A stretch of 64,000 bases of DNA from Puccinellia tenuiflora. Taxonomy: Eukaryota > Streptophyta > Magnoliopsida > Poales > Poaceae. A program made the translations under genes and the position numbers. The stretch spans positions 1,271,356 through 1,335,355 of the forward strand of contig QRDG01000027.1 of assembly GCA_012064385.1 (NCBI GenBank), in the 5' to 3' direction. The notes under the pieces are model-generated. The model did not search any database, was not told the origin of the DNA, and worked only from the letters and a program-made list of their open reading frames with translations. Shown piece after piece: positions 12,041 through 24,679 of this stretch. The number at the start of each line of letters is the position of its first letter. The stretch's first letter is position 1.

Positions 12041-12448
12041 ATAGGGTTTTAGGCGATCCAAGCAGAGCCTCGAGGCAGAGAGGCACGGCCGGCGCGGTGC
12101 GGTGCACGCTACAGCATCCGATCGGCTTCATTGGTGCTGCTTTTGTGCTACGGCATCCGAGGCTGGAAGACAGACTGAGACACGGCCGGCGCTGCGGTGC
12201 GCTCGTTGTCGTTGGTTGGTTTGAACGCACGCGGTCTTTGCCGTGCGGAGCGACGGTGGCAGATTGGTGCAGAAGACGAGGACCAGTCTGAGTTGAAAGC
12301 TGCTTTTGTGCAGGCCGTGGCGTCATGGATGATGGAGCGAGGCAGCACGCCGGAGCGAGCAACGACTGTCCGTGGTCCGTGGAGCAGCCCTGTTGGCCAG
12401 CCGTTTGGCACGTGAATATGCGGCCCTGTGGGCAGCCGTTGGGTGGTC
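12041..12448. other. GC-rich flank between two elements, unidentified
   Basis: This sequence was contiguous with 10404-10428 before the young LTR element inserted. It does not continue the DUF1618 reading frame, so the break in that gene predates the LTR insertion or involved another event. No TIRs were seen. Confidence 0.4.
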
Positions 12449-12451
12449 TAA

Positions 12452-14851
12452 GGGCAATTTCAACGCGCTGCCGAGTCAAACGGATCTGATTTTAGTCTAT
12501 TTTTTATCGTTTTGGTTGTCAAACGGACAAGCGTCCCGTCCGGACTTCTTTGACCACTGCACCCAACGGGCCGACCTATTTGGTCCACATCTGTTATTTT
12601 CTCCAAATTTAACACTACATTTCATATTAAAAACTAGTAAGATTACATAGTTTTGAGGTTACATCTATGTAAAAGATAGATTTCATAATAAAAACTAGCA
12701 AGATTACATAATTTGTCTAATATTATGTTGAACAGTCAGCCCTGACATGTCAGGGCCCCGGTGCAGGACGAAAAAATAGGCCCCCCCCGGCAATCCCCTT
12801 GCCGCTGACCGTCGGGCACCGCCGCCACGCCGGCCTCTCTCTGGTTGTCACTTCCGTTAATCCTTTAAAACGGCTAGAAATCTTAACGGGGCGCACCATC
12901 AGTGATTGGGGAACGAAGAAGAAGTCAAGGAGAACGAGGAGGCGAGACCGCGGGAGGAGAATTCGATGCGACGAGCGAGGCGAGTCAGGCGACCTGGACG
13001 GTTGGACCGGATTCGATGCGTTCTGGACACGCGTGCTGGCTACTGCTTGCCTACATGCGTTCCTCGGACCTCAGCTGGTAGTAATTACGGTGGGATAAAT
13101 GGTTGATTGGTTCACTTTTTTTCGAAACTGCTTTCCTTCGACCGCGTGAGCAGTCGCGCGGTTCGGCCAGCACAGCGAACGCGGGTGGGTACCTCCATGT
13201 GATCGTCTTCTTCCTTCTTTCTTCCCCCACAATTTCCCAACGGACGAGACACTGTCGGTGACGCTGCCACGACCGTAGGGAGCCGCGACGGAGAAGACGG
13301 CGTCGAGATCGGAGCGAGGCGGAGCCGAGCAATGGACTTAACGTGGGGAGGGGGGTGCGGTGTGGCCGACGGAGCCGGAGAAGAAGAGGGGATTTAGAGG
13401 GATGGTCCGAGGCGGCGACGGACGGGCGGGGGAGGTGATTTGAGGCGGGCGGGGCGGCGAGGCGCGTGCGGTAGCGCCGCTGGCCGCGGGCAGCGGGGGC
13501 AGGCAGTTAGGCCAGTGGTGGCGGCTCGTCTTCCTCCTCCACGGCGGTTGTCGTTTAGCTGTCGGAACGCCTTGTGCGGGCTGTCGGAAACCGCGCGACA
13601 GCTCGCGCGCGCGAAAGCTAGCACTGCCCCTAGCTAGGGGCCTTTGCAATCAGAGGGCCCTGTGCGGCCACACCGGTCGCACAGTCTCAGGGCCGTCCCT
13701 ATGGACAGTAGCTGCTTTCTCGGCAATTTTAACAAAATTGGCCATATGTGGGCGGCGCTTCGGCTAGGTGGCCGGCACCGGGGATGGACTTGCTGGTTCT
13801 TCCTGCCAGGTGACCGGCATCGGGGCCTGTCTTGGCGACTCCCCTTGCGCTCCCCGTTTAGTGGTACGGTTTAGTTAGCAGCGCCGGCAATTTTAAAAAA
13901 ATTGGTCGCTCGTAGGCAACGCCACTGGTGGTAGGTCTTTAGAGGCTACTGTGGGTCCCCTCTTCATGAGAGGAGGAGGGGCATCGCGGTTGCATTTGCG
14001 GCGGCTCACATGGGCCGCGGCAAGCAACTCGTGGGTCACCCGCGCCAAGTCGGCCGCTTCCTACTTCCGAAGCTCGCGGCCGAGTTTGTTCTGCCGGGCA
14101 CGTTCGGCATGGAACAAGTCCAACGAGCGGGCCACGGCCAGCTGCAGGTCCGGACCGTCCTTCTCGCTCCCGTCTTCCTCAGAGTTGGTCCAGGAGAACT
14201 CCTCGATGTCGGTGGCGGGGGCGGTGGCGATCGCGCTGGAGGGGGCTCTGGCGCTCGCAGTGGTGGCGACGGCGACCTCTGCAGCGTACGCTTCCTGCTC
14301 GGGGTCGAGGTCGGCAGATTATGCCCCCTCCATGACCCTCCTCGCCTCCTCCGGCAGCCCTTCTAGAGCCCGCTAGGACGGCATGCCGACCCACGCCAGG
14401 CTCGTGGCCATGTGCCGAGAGAAAGAGCCATGGTAGCGACCCAGCGAGCTCCAGCGCGCTCGCTCGATCTGGTCCAGGAGGTGTTGCGGCAGTGGCCGGG
14501 GAGGGGTAGTCGCCGTAGCTGGGGGAGATATGCGGCGGGGGGCGCTAGGGTTTTGTGAAGCTAGGGTTTGGCTTGTTGGCAGCCATATAAAGGCCTCTCC
14601 TGCCGCATTAAAGATGATGGTTGGCCGTTCGGTGAGGCTGACAGCCAGGCCAAGGGGGTCCAGCGGTTAGGACTCCGGGCAACGTCCACACGCGTCCGTG
14701 CCGATACAAACTCGGCTCAAACGGATTTGGGTCCTCGCGGACGAAAACGGACGTCGGTTCGTTTGTGTCGGCGCGTTGGGCCGTGGTTTCCACCCAAACG
14801 GACAGAAACGGAGCGTGCCAAATGAAATTGGTCGGCGTGTTGGAGTTGCCC
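12452..14851 (-). mobile_element. PIF/Harbinger-like DNA transposon, 2.4 kb, non-autonomous
   Basis: The left end GGGCAATTTCAACGCG and the right end CGTGTTGGAGTTGCCC are inverted imperfect repeats. The 3-bp TSD is TAA (12449-12451, 14852-14854), as expected for PIF/Harbinger. No transposase is seen. On the minus strand between about 14450 and 13960 there is a degenerate coding stretch with SFSRHMATSLAW, LPEEARRVMEGA, EEFSWTNSEEDGSEKDG and LDLFHAERARQNKL segments. It is interrupted by stops near 14380, 14320 and 14060. That ORF looks element-borne and its function is unknown. Confidence 0.75.
13955..14450 (-). pseudogene. Decayed element-borne ORF, function unknown
   Basis: A minus-strand frame rich in Glu, Ala and Arg is followed for about 150 codons through three in-frame stops. 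It includes the acidic block EEFSWTNSEEDGSEKDGPD and a basic/helical block. It is not a transposase by any motif I can recognise. The opposite-strand ORFs over the same DNA are shadows. Confidence 0.4.
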
Positions 14852-14854
14852 TAA

Positions 14855-15794
14855 CGTCCATAGCTGCCAACCACCATGCAATGGTGGTACGCCATTTCTT
14901 CAGTTCTCCGTGACCACCAAAGATATGTTTTTTGTGAGGATTTGTTTAAGTGGCTTCTTGTTCAAAAGATGCCAACCCCTTATATTTGGGATTTGTTTGT
15001 TTAGTAGGCTAAGATGGTCACATGTAACTTTAGTTAAATCGTATACTTTACCCGAGTATTTTACTTCATTGTCACATTTAAATTGTGATTTATCATACTT
15101 TTTTAGCTATATGAAGGATATGAATTAATTCTAAGGTTGATGTTGAAATTAACGAAATAAATATAGACGAATTACCTTCACAACATTAGAATACTGCAAC
15201 TCCTCTCCGAGCCTTTTACAAGTAGTTACCTTCTAGGAACATCGTTTATGACATTAATGCTAGCCTTCCGTGCTATGGATCATTCCTTTCTTATCAGAAA
15301 CAACGGAGGGCGATGAGCCCACCTGAATTTTGTATCAAAAAGGTCATTGACCAAATTTTATAGGGGAGGCGGAGGGGCGCGTGGGGAGTGAGAGAAGCAA
15401 CAGAGATACAACGGGGGTCGGGGAGAGGGAGAGATATGCACACCACTCCACTAGAGGGTCACAATTCAGATGCTCCAGGCCGCATGACATCTGATATGTA
15501 GGCGCGGGGAGCGAGGTTGTGCGAGAAGGCCGCCGCACCGGTGGAGGTCCGTCCGGTGAACCAGAGCGAAGTGGTGCTCCCGTCATCTAACTAACCATCA
15601 TGATCGAATGAAGGAGCGGGAGCAATTTTTCAAAACAGCCCCACGAGGGGGTGGGGGGCGTCCGGCCTGGCCAAAGTACCATCTTCTAATCCACGCGGTC
15701 CAGGGTTTTCAACTCCCGAGAGCAACTTGTACGCTATGGATCAGTCCTCAACCAAAGTTTACATTGCTTCTCAAAGTTATTAAGCGAATTGTAA
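14855..15794. other. Intergenic, nothing recognised
   Basis: AT-rich sequence to about 15340, then a purine-rich GC block (15360-15560). No ends, TSDs or protein motifs were found. Confidence 0.4.
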
Positions 15795-17850
15795 ATGCAA
15801 GATTTTGATGACGAAGATATGGAAATTGCAGTAGGTGAACATGATGAGGAGGAAGGGCAAGATGTTATGGACCCTTATGTTATTGAGAAGCCCAAGTTAG
15901 ACGCAGTTAAACTGAATTTAATGTCACTGCTTCATAAGGCAACTGAAGATTCTGAATCACCCAAAATAAAAAATAAAAAATCATCCTATAGCTAAGCAAA
16001 AATGGGGTCATGTTCTTGTTACCAAGAGGATTACCAGGAACCAAAGGCATGTGAATATTATGGATAAAACAGAAGACTACATTAAAAGGGTGAAATCTTG
16101 AGATCCCACCACTTTTAAAGGTGATTCATATGTTGTTTTGGCTCATGAGTATATTTCTTCAGTTGTTGATAGTATCCATAATCAAATTGGTGAAAAGGGT
16201 ATGCAAGAATTCATTACAGGGGTGAAGCTACAGTGTTGGGCCGGCGTCAATTGGCACCAACGACCCTGGCGCAAATTAATTAACTAAGAGCCCAAATATA
16301 TAAATGACACCTGTGAAAAAAATGTATTGACCCAAATCCAGGCTCAAGAGCCAAGCTAGCAGTCCATTAAACGTTTGTCAGGCCCAATAAAGAAATGCGC
16401 GTACAAACTACAGGTTCCTCAAGTAAAAAAACATACACATCGAATCATAAGCTAGCTTTGGCCTATGGATCGAGATCCTGGATTCAGCGCCAGTTTACGG
16501 CGCCGCCGCCTGGTCGCCGTTCTGCAGCTTATCGCCATTAGCAAAAATTTCACGGCTACTCGTCGCGTGGCGGCTCGGTCGTTTCAACTGTAAGGGCCAT
16601 TAGCATTGATCCCTCTAAAGTCATATCTCAATTCACCCACATTTTAGGGTTTGATAAATTATTAGATAAAATGCTTTGAATTTTTATGGTTTGCTTTAGG
16701 TTAAAAGATTGTTTGGTGATATTTGGTCACGTGGTGGATTAGCCCTCCAATAATCTTCTGCGTATCACAATATCAAGTAAGAAATAATTTCAGCAATAGA
16801 ATCACATGGTATGCGTTTTCGTACTAAAGAGCATCTTGATAATTTATACTCCCTCTGTTTTACAATATAAGATGTTTTAGCTTTTTCCCGATTCGTATAT
16901 ATATAGACACATTTTAGTGTGTAGGTTTATTTTTTCACTCCGTATGTGGCCTATATTGAATATATGTAAAACACCTTATATTTATGAAAGGCCCACCAAA
17001 CATTATAAATATCAATGCTACTCGTGCAATTCCAGAAGAGGCAAATTTAGTTGAGCTTCCTTATGACCTTACCAATAGGAAGAGAATATCAGTATGTCGC
17101 AAAAAAAAAAAGGAAGAGAAGATCAGTATATCTAGGGCCCAAACTGTGATAGTGAAAAACATGCTACATAATCGCATAGGTGATGAATTCATGAATGAAT
17201 ACATCGTTTCGTTTGCTTCCTAGAGCAAATATTTCTATATTCAATTCTATTAAAAAAATGTCATATACCGTTTTAACTTGAAGATGGAAGTTTGGAGAGG
17301 CCAAAAAAATAGAGGGTAACTTCTTTATAAACGGAATTTGATTAATTGTGGCCCATTGTGAATTGTATTTATATGTATGTTAGTTTCTACAATATATATT
17401 ATAGCTACTGTGAGCTACGAATAATTGCTACTTGTGTTTTGACATCGGCGATTGATCAAGAATTTTCCCCCTCAGAATACTACTATCCAATCTTTGATTG
17501 ATCAAGAATTATTAGTTTGCCATGCTTTTGCTTTAAATAACCCTAACGTGGTTTTACCTGATGATTTGCATGATAATGATGCTTTGAGTTTTGTGAGCCA
17601 ACTAGTAGTGGTTAATAATGCAGAGATACCTTGCGGTAGTGGAAATAAAATTAATAAGTGTAGTAAATTATTGGTATTATTTGGAATTCAAAAGGTTTGG
17701 AAAAATTAGGTAAAATCCCGCAAGTTGTTGAGTTGCTTTGAAAATACAAAGTTGACTTTCTCGTGGGGGATAATCAGAATAATCTGGTCATGGCAGCGAT
17801 TGATAGGATTTTAACTTGTATTGCATGGGAACAACCCCCTCAGCCCTTCC
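15795..17850 (+). pseudogene. Degenerate LINE ORF1 region (interrupted)
   Basis: An ORF at 15795-15995 (acidic, MQDFDDEDMEIAVGEHDEEE) is followed, across stops, by a frame reading KWGHVLVTKRITRNQRHVNIMDK and then DPTTFKGDSYVVLAHEYISS. A later stretch (17452-17709) resembles the AFALNNPNVVLP type segment. These blocks in this order are typical of the protein upstream of endonuclease/RT in Triticeae L1-like LINEs. Bases 16232-16990 do not fit and may be inserted or rearranged DNA. No intact ORF remains. Assignment is from remembered family pattern, not a search. Confidence 0.5.
16847..16988. mobile_element. Stowaway-type MITE remnant, right end lost
   Basis: TA|CTCCCTCTGTTTTACAATATAAG begins a typical Stowaway. 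The inverted complement TATGTAAAACACCTTATATTTATGAA follows after about 110 bp but stops before the GGAGGGAG terminus. The element is therefore 3' truncated or mutated there. Confidence 0.7.
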
Positions 17851-18352
17851 TAGACCACACCCCTTTGTTTTAAAAAAAAAAAATTGATTCGAAAAGAGGT
17901 GGCTGGAACCGGAAGGTTTTGTTGAAAAATGTTGGAATTCCCCCTACCACAATGTTGCCGTTGATGTGTGGCAATTTAAAATTAGTAATCTTAGGAAAAA
18001 AACGAGAGGGTGGAATTCCAGTGAAGAAGATGAAAATAAAAGGAGAAAGAAACAATTAATCAAATAATTTGGCATTCTTGTCATATTTTCTGAACTGAAC
18101 TCCTTATCTGTCTCAGAAAAGAAAGACTCAAAGTCGTAACTTACGAATTGGCTGAGATTTGGAAACAATAAGAAACTAAAATGTGGCAGAGTTCTTGAGA
18201 GTGAAATATTAAAGAAGGAGAAAAACCACACTTGCAATGTTAGAGGGTCCTCATGGCACTGTTTTCTCTAGTGTAGAAATGCTTGATGTAGAAACTTATT
18301 ATTTGAGCGGAGACCACACTTCTCCTTTTCACAAGATTTTGGAAAGTTGACA

Positions 18353-18691
18353 CTACACCACGGTAGAAGCTCCTGTTAGAGAGAATAGTATTTTGATTTT
18401 TTTTACTAATGTAATAAAAATAATAGGATTACTCATTTTTTTTAACCAATATATTAAGGTAGCAAACCGGCTCATTAAAAACCTTACATTCCCCTTAGAT
18501 ACCCTGTTAAGAAAAAATTGCGTCTGAAACTTGCTGTCGAAAAATATCAAACAGTCGTTTACATCGTCAGCGAGAAAACTCGAAATAAAACCAGGGTGTT
18601 CGTCCAACCACATAGCCGGTGGATCAAAACGCCCCTGCTGAGCCAGCACATGAGCTACCATATTACTCTCCCTATTACAATGCTCTAACAA
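18353..18691 (-). pseudogene. LINE RNase H C-terminal remnant
   Basis: The minus-strand reading LLEHCNRESNMVAHVLAQQG followed by DPPAMWLDEHPGFISSFLADDV matches the C-terminal RNase H domain of plant L1-type elements. It is cut off upstream by a stop near 18710. AT-rich 3' sequence with runs of A on the minus strand follows. It lies in the opposite orientation to the ORF1 remnant at 15.8-17.9 kb, so it belongs to a separate insertion. Confidence 0.65.
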
Positions 18692-19789
18692 AACCTCCCC
18701 AAACTCCTATTGTTGATAGACTTATCGCTCCCAACCAAACTGATTTTATTGTTATTTGTGCATATCATCAGATTCCCAACCGATTCGAGGGCTCGACGGA
18801 CAAGATGCGTACGGTACCAATCGAGACTTCGATGGTACTCCAGTCCAGCCCAACTTCCAACAACGGCTCCCCCGTTTCCTTGTTTATGAACCCAACAACG
18901 GCCTCGTTTCCTTGTTTCTGAACCCAAATCCAGATGCACGACAGTCTATGCTCCGAAGAAGAAAAAAAAAGCACGCACAGTTGATCAAACTTTTTGCATG
19001 TGGCCTCTTCGACACAAACAAGATGTACAGATCGACCAACCCAAACTCCAACAGTCCACACTGCGTGCCACTGTCGTCTCCAGTACACACGGCCGACGAC
19101 ACGATAATTAATTGAGTGCTTTCCCCACAGCAACTTGTGCTTCAAAAAGAAAATGAAACCGACATGGCGCCAAACCGTCTCCTGTTGCTCTCCAACAACT
19201 TGCCGACTGAAAACTGCGCAAAAATACCCACTGCAGATACGTACTCCTCAACGGAATACCAGGTGTATGTCGCACACGTGCAATACAATCATTTGTGCTA
19301 GACTGGAAAAGATGATAATGCTCTAGAATTCAGAACCAACAAGAAGTCCTACTCCTACTCCCCACAGAAAAAGGTTAAATACCTGGAGCTAGTCGATGCA
19401 ACCACCTATACATGGGCCATGAGCATGGCGCAAACATTTCATTTCATTGAGAGAAAGCGACAGTAGTACCAATTACACACCTACATTTCGATTCCGTCGG
19501 CAAACTTTCGTCTGACGAGCCATCTGCCCTACCGGAATCAATGGAACGCCCCACAGACAGCTAGTACAACCAAGAACACCGCCACTAGCTAGCTATATGC
19601 ACCTGTCCCCCATTGCCGGATGACTGAAGAACACAGCAACTGATCCAAGTTACAGCGGTGTTGGAGCTGCAGTTCAGCGGTCAAAATCATCACCCCAGAT
19701 TTACCCCATCAGAGGATCTTCCGACTACCTAGAGCTCCACGAGTCATGGAAGGAAGCTTTACATGTCATGCTCTGTGCCTGGCTTTACC
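18692..19789. other. Intergenic, 3' flank of the receptor kinase gene
   Basis: Overlapping short ORFs on both strands (18.7-19.3 kb) show no motif. The part closest to 19790 is probably 3' UTR of the kinase gene. Confidence 0.45.
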
Positions 19790-22700
19790 TTACACACTGC
19801 TCCCTTGATCGGAGGTGTCGTCGTAGTAGTACGGCTCTAGCTTCGGCCTCGCCTCGGCGCGCACCTCCTGCAGCATCTTCACCACCCTCCGCATCGCCGG
19901 GCGGTTGATCGGCAGGGAGCTCGCGCAGATGAGCCCGATGTTCAGGACCCTGCTGATCTCTTCCTTGAAGCTCATGTCGAGCCTGCTGTCCAGGACATGT
20001 TCCTCTCCTTTCTGATCAATGGTGCTGCACACCCACTTCACCAGGTCCTTCTCGCCGAACTCCGGGTCGACCGGCGGTTTCCCGGTCACCAGCTCGAGGA
20101 GAACCACGCCGAAGCTGTATATGTCGCTCTTCTCGTTGACATGGAGTGTGTACGCGTACTCTGCACAAAAAAGTTCATTCAGACTTACATGTATGTCAAA
20201 GGACTAAGCTGAAACATTCAGAGAAAGTCTTACCAGGAGCAATGTAACCACAGGAGCCAGCGATCACCGACATGGACTTGGGCGCCCGGCCGACCATCTC
20301 CACCACCTTGGCAACGCCAAAATCTGCGACGCACGCACTGAATTCTGCATCCAAGAGGATGTTGTTCGACTTGACATCCCTGTGGACGATCGCCGGGACG
20401 CAGTCCTGGTGCAGGTAGGAGAGCCCCTCTGCTGCGTCCAGTGCGATCTTGTACCGCGTAGACCAGTCCAGCAAACCAGCCTTGCTACTATGCAGCACGT
20501 CGCCGAGGCTGCCATTGGGCATGTACTCATACACCAGCAGCTTGGAGTCGTCGTGCGTGCAGCAGCACAAGAGCTTGACGATGTTCTTGTGCCGGATCTT
20601 GCCGAGCGTCCTGACTTCAGCCTCAAAACTGTTGTCGGTCGCAGAACCCTCATTGCCATTCTCGATATCCTTCTTCAACGACGCGCCCCATAGCTTCTTG
20701 ACGGCGACCACCTCACCGTTGCCAAGCACCGCCTTGTACACCTTCCCGGATGCACCACTACCAATGACATTATCCTCATCAAGACAGTCCAGGATATCAT
20801 GCTCACTGAATGACACCTTGTGGAACGATGTCAATGTCCATTTCGAGCGCTCGGCGTTCAGCTTCGCTTTTTTGAAGCTCCGGTACCTCCAGTAGAACCA
20901 CGCAACGCCGGCAACTAAAACAACAGCCGCAAATATGAATATGGAGCGCATCATCCAGACAAAGCCGGAGCGGTTCCCTGGCCCTCCTTGCGACGCCGAA
21001 CACAAACCGGCAATGTCGCCACACAGCCCCGGATTGCCCAGGAAGCTGCTGCGGTATGCTTCAGTGGCATACTGCGGTGGGAGCTGGCCGCTAAGCTGGT
21101 TGTTGGAGACATTGAACTGGTTAAGCTTCAGGTTCTCCAGTTGAATTGGTACTTGGCCGGTAAGAAGGTTGCCGGAGAGGTCAAGGTAGTTGAGCACCGG
21201 CAGATCACCTAGCTCGGGCGGTATGGCTCCGATAAAGACATTGTCTGCGAGGTTGAGCTCACTGAGCTTCTTCCAAGAATGGATTCCCCGGAGCAACTGA
21301 CCAGAGAGCGAATTGTGGTGGAGCACGAGCCGGCCGAGCTCTGCAAGGCTGCCGAGAGAGGAAGGGAGCGGGCCAGAGAGCATGTTACCGTCCGCCGATA
21401 GCTCGTACAGCTTAGCGACTGATCCAATTTCCGAGGGGATGCTCCCGGTTAGCCGGTTGTTGGAGATGACCAGCTTGGACATGTTGGCCGCGCCGGCGAT
21501 GACCGGGGAGATCTCACCGGTGAGCTGGTTGTCGTTGAGCTCGAGCAACGCCATGTGCGGCAGGCCCCAGACCGCGCCGGGCACGTCGCCGTCGAGCTTG
21601 TTCTTGGAGAGCCGCACCCGTCGCAGCCTATGGCACCGCCCGAGCCCCTCGGGAATGCGCCCGGTGAGCGCATTGTTGAGCATCAGCAGCTCCTCCAGCT
21701 CCCCGCGTTCGCATATCCCCCTTGGGATCTCACCGGAGAAGGAGTTGTCGGACACGTCCAGGCACACCAGCGGCGTGTTCCTGCCGAGGTCAGCTGGCAG
21801 CGTGCCGTTCAGCCGGTTGTCGAACAGCCGCAGCTCGACGAGCGACGCCGCCTTGGCCGCGGACTGCGGCACGGGCCCCGTGAGCGAGTTGGAGTAGAGG
21901 TGCAGGGTCTCCAGCTTCGGCGCCTCGAACAGGTCATCCGGGATGGCGCCGTCGAGGCGGTTCATGGCGATGTCCATGCTCCTGAGCTCCGGGAGTTTGC
22001 CGAAGCCCTTCGGGATTGGGCCGGAGAGCGAGTTGTTGTACAGCTCGATCTGGACGGCGCTGGTAAGGCCAGCAATCTCCGGCGGTATCGGCCCGGTGAG
22101 CGCGTTCCCGGACAGGTCGAGGTCGGTGAGGTTGCCGAGCTGGCCGAGAGACGCCGGGATGGAGCCGACGAGGCTGCAGCCGGCGAGCCAGAGCACGCGC
22201 AGCGCGGCGAGGCCGCCGAGCTCGGCCGGCACGGGGCCCGGCGCGAACGGGTTGTAGGAGAGGTTGAGCTCCCGGAGCGTGGCGACGGCGCCGAGGAACG
22301 CGGGGACCTCGCCGCCGAGCAGGTTGTTCACGACTGAGAGCGACTCGAGCTTCTTGAACGTGCCGAAGGACTCCGGGATGGGCCCGGAGAAGTTGTTGCC
22401 CTCGAGGCTGAGGTACACGAGCTCCGGCAGGTCGGCGAGCGCGTCGGGGAGCGGGCCCACGAACACGTTCACGGAGAGGTCGAGGCGGGCCAGCGCCTTG
22501 CACCCGGCGACGGCCTTGGCGGCGACGTCGGGGCCGAAGTAGTTGGTGTTGAGGTCGAGGGACGCGAGGCGCGGGAGTCGGCAGAGCGCGCCGGGGAACG
22601 GGCCGACGAGGTTGGCGCCGGCGAGGGAGACCCCTGTCACGGCGCCCTCGGCGTCGCAGGAGACGCCCGTCCAGCTGCACGGCGTGGCGTCGCGCGGGTC

Positions 22701-22853
22701 CCAGTCCGCGAGCGCGCCCTTGGGAACGGTGGTGAGCGCGCGCTTGGCGTCGAGCAGGTAGAGGCCGTCCTGGTTCAGCCCGTGCGAGGGCACCGCCAGG
22801 AAGCCGGCATTAGCCGCGACGGCGAGCAGCAGGAGGGGGAGGAAGGCGCCCAT
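19790..22853 (-). CDS. HSL1: Leucine-rich repeat receptor-like kinase, HAESA/HSL1 type
   Basis: This is a complete two-exon gene. Exon 1 is 22853-20234 and exon 2 is 20160-19790. The 73-bp intron has a G|GTAAGA donor and a GCAG| acceptor and splits the Glu codon of the APE motif. The product is 996 aa. It has a hydrophobic signal peptide (about 1-25), an LRR N-cap with DWDPRDATPCSWTGVSC, about twenty LRRs to residue 600, and a transmembrane helix (about 637-655, SIFIFAAVVLVAGVAWFYW). The kinase domain starts near 690, with GSGASGKVYK, VAVKKL (Lys about 719), HRDVKSNN (Asp about 826), DFGVAK (Asp about 844) and APEYAY. All catalytic residues are present. The conserved kinase tail (VDPEFGEKDLVKWVCSTIDQ, INRPAMRRVVKMLQEV) is characteristic of HAESA-LIKE1. 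That family perceives IDA/CLE-type peptides at the plasma membrane together with SERK co-receptors. Orthology is inferred from motif similarity. Confidence 0.95.
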
Positions 22854-23416
22854 GGTGTTCCCGGCAGCGGCGGCCGGCGAGCGGGTTCTTTGTCTGCGCG
22901 CGCGCGTGGCGTGTCAGAGTCAGGCGAAGGACGGCGACATCAGCGTCGGCATTTGGGGACGGACGGCAAATGATGGGGGGAACAGACACGAGTTGGTGGG
23001 TGCTCTTATTGAGATGGAGATGGAACGGGGGAGAAGACAAGCAAGTGGGGGCCTGGGGGGTAGCTGAGCTGAGCTGAGCTTGAGCAGAGCCGCCGAGTGG
23101 GAGTGGATGGAAGCTGTCCATTGTTTAAGGTTTTCTCGGGGAGCGCAATTCCTCGGGGAGGAGAAGCGAAGGGACAGTAAAAAAACATGGGGGGAGACTG
23201 CCGTTTGACCTGTTTTGTTGGACTCCGAATAGTGTACGGCTCGGCTCGTTTCTAATGCCGAGAACGATGCGCTGTGTTTTTTTACTGTGGCCTCTGGACA
23301 CTGGTAATGTGGGGCCGGCTGCTTCTGTGCGGTCAAACAGGATAACCATTCCGTCCAAGCTGATCCTGTCGGTGGGAAATTCGTGCCGGTTTCCCTCCAC
23401 TTCTTATTTTGAGAAG
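22854..23416 (-). promoter_or_regulatory. 5' UTR and promoter region of the HSL1-like gene
   Basis: The non-coding interval directly upstream of the kinase ATG is pyrimidine-rich on the minus strand near the gene. I could not identify a convincing TATA box or transcription start. ORFs here are shadows. Confidence 0.4.
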
Positions 23417-24500
23417 TACCACCTTATCCACTCGGGTCTCTCCCACCCTCCTTTCCCTCCTTGAGAGTCACCGGCGGTTCCGCCCAGTTCCGGCCGCTCT
23501 CGCCGTCGGCACTCGCGCTGGCTGGCGTAGAGATGCGCTAGGGTGCCGGCCCGCCATGTACAGCAGTAGATTAGGTGGTAGTTTTAGGTTTGCTGAGTTC
23601 GGCGTCTTGCCGTCGTGGCGATTGGCGTTATGCCGTCCTCTCTCCCTCGAAGGTCTGCGGTTCTGGCGCTTGGGTACGGCGCCGACCGCGCCGGCGAGCT
23701 GTTCTTCGTCAAGTCTCCGAGGTGGCGACTCGCGGGCAACCTTCTTCAATAAGTACTTTTGCATCCTTGCTCTCTGTGGTCTTCTTCTTCTCCTGGCTTG
23801 CCGCGGTGGTGTGGGGGAGAGGAAGAGGGGTGCGTGGAGAAGGGTGTGCAGCAGCTACCCTGGTGGTGAGGCGAACGCGCCGCTGGAGTGGGAGGATTTG
23901 CCGCTTGCTGGAGCTTCATGGTGGAGAACCTCGGCGACTGATTGCGACCGCTGCTGCCCTCAATAATTGTTCGTTTCGTGTTGGGGCTTCTGGATTCGGA
24001 GCTGCTTCTCTTCTGCGCCGCGGTGGTTGCGGGGAAGAAGAGGTTTGCTCTGGATTGGTTGCTCTTCGGGAAGCTTTTCAGGCTGCTGCTTGTGGAGTTC
24101 ATCAATGGCGGCAAGCATCTGCTGTCATTTGCTTTGGCCAAGGGGGCCGCTCCAGGCCGTGGTGCTCTGTGCGCCATGGTGCGTTCAACCTCCAGGCCGA
24201 TGTGCCATTGCGGAGGCCTCTACTCAGTTCTCCTGCAGCGTTCATCGTCCCTCCGTCTCCAAGTGGTATCGTCCCCGGCGACGGCGCGGATGGCTGCAGT
24301 GATGAGCTAATCGTCTTCCTTGGTGGAGAAGGGCCCAATTGCGTTCCCAAATTTTTATGTAGGGTCCTTTTTGTAAAAGCCAAGGGCTTGGATTTAATTC
24401 TCTTTTTCTTTCTAGTCCTTGATGTAATTTGTACTCCCACCGAATAATGCAGCCTGGACCCTTCGGGGTCCTTCCCTTGTGTTCAAAAAAAAAATTTGAG
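23417..24500 (+). mobile_element. Possible GC-rich non-coding retroposon with A tail
   Basis: A block of about 1.07 kb, GC-rich at its start, ends in CTTCGGGGTCC and then a run of ten A. TTTGAGAA occurs just before it (near 23410) and just after the tail, a possible 8-bp TSD. The 5' boundary is uncertain. No ORF has family motifs. Other GC-rich insertions of similar size are at 30.5-31.4 and 39.7-40.8 kb. It could instead be a transcribed non-coding locus. Confidence 0.35.
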
Positions 24501-24679
24501 AAATTTTACATTGCTTCCAAATGATTAGGATCCCTTTTGATCCAAAGGTCTAGAGTAAACGTGATTACCTATAACTAGGTACCTCGTACTTCCTCCGTTC
24601 GGGGTTATAGGGGTTGAAAGCTTTTTAGATTATTCGATATTATAAGAGCAAGTATAATAAGATCGAGTCTGTTACCTAA

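Noticed and set aside
21555..22680. Large ORFs opposite or overlapping the LRR domain
   Set aside because: Antisense and alternate-frame shadows of the receptor kinase LRR repeats.
23575..24447. 290-codon plus-strand ORF upstream of the kinase gene
   Set aside because: Composition-driven; another frame over the same bases is also open, and the segment ends in an A tail like a retroposon.
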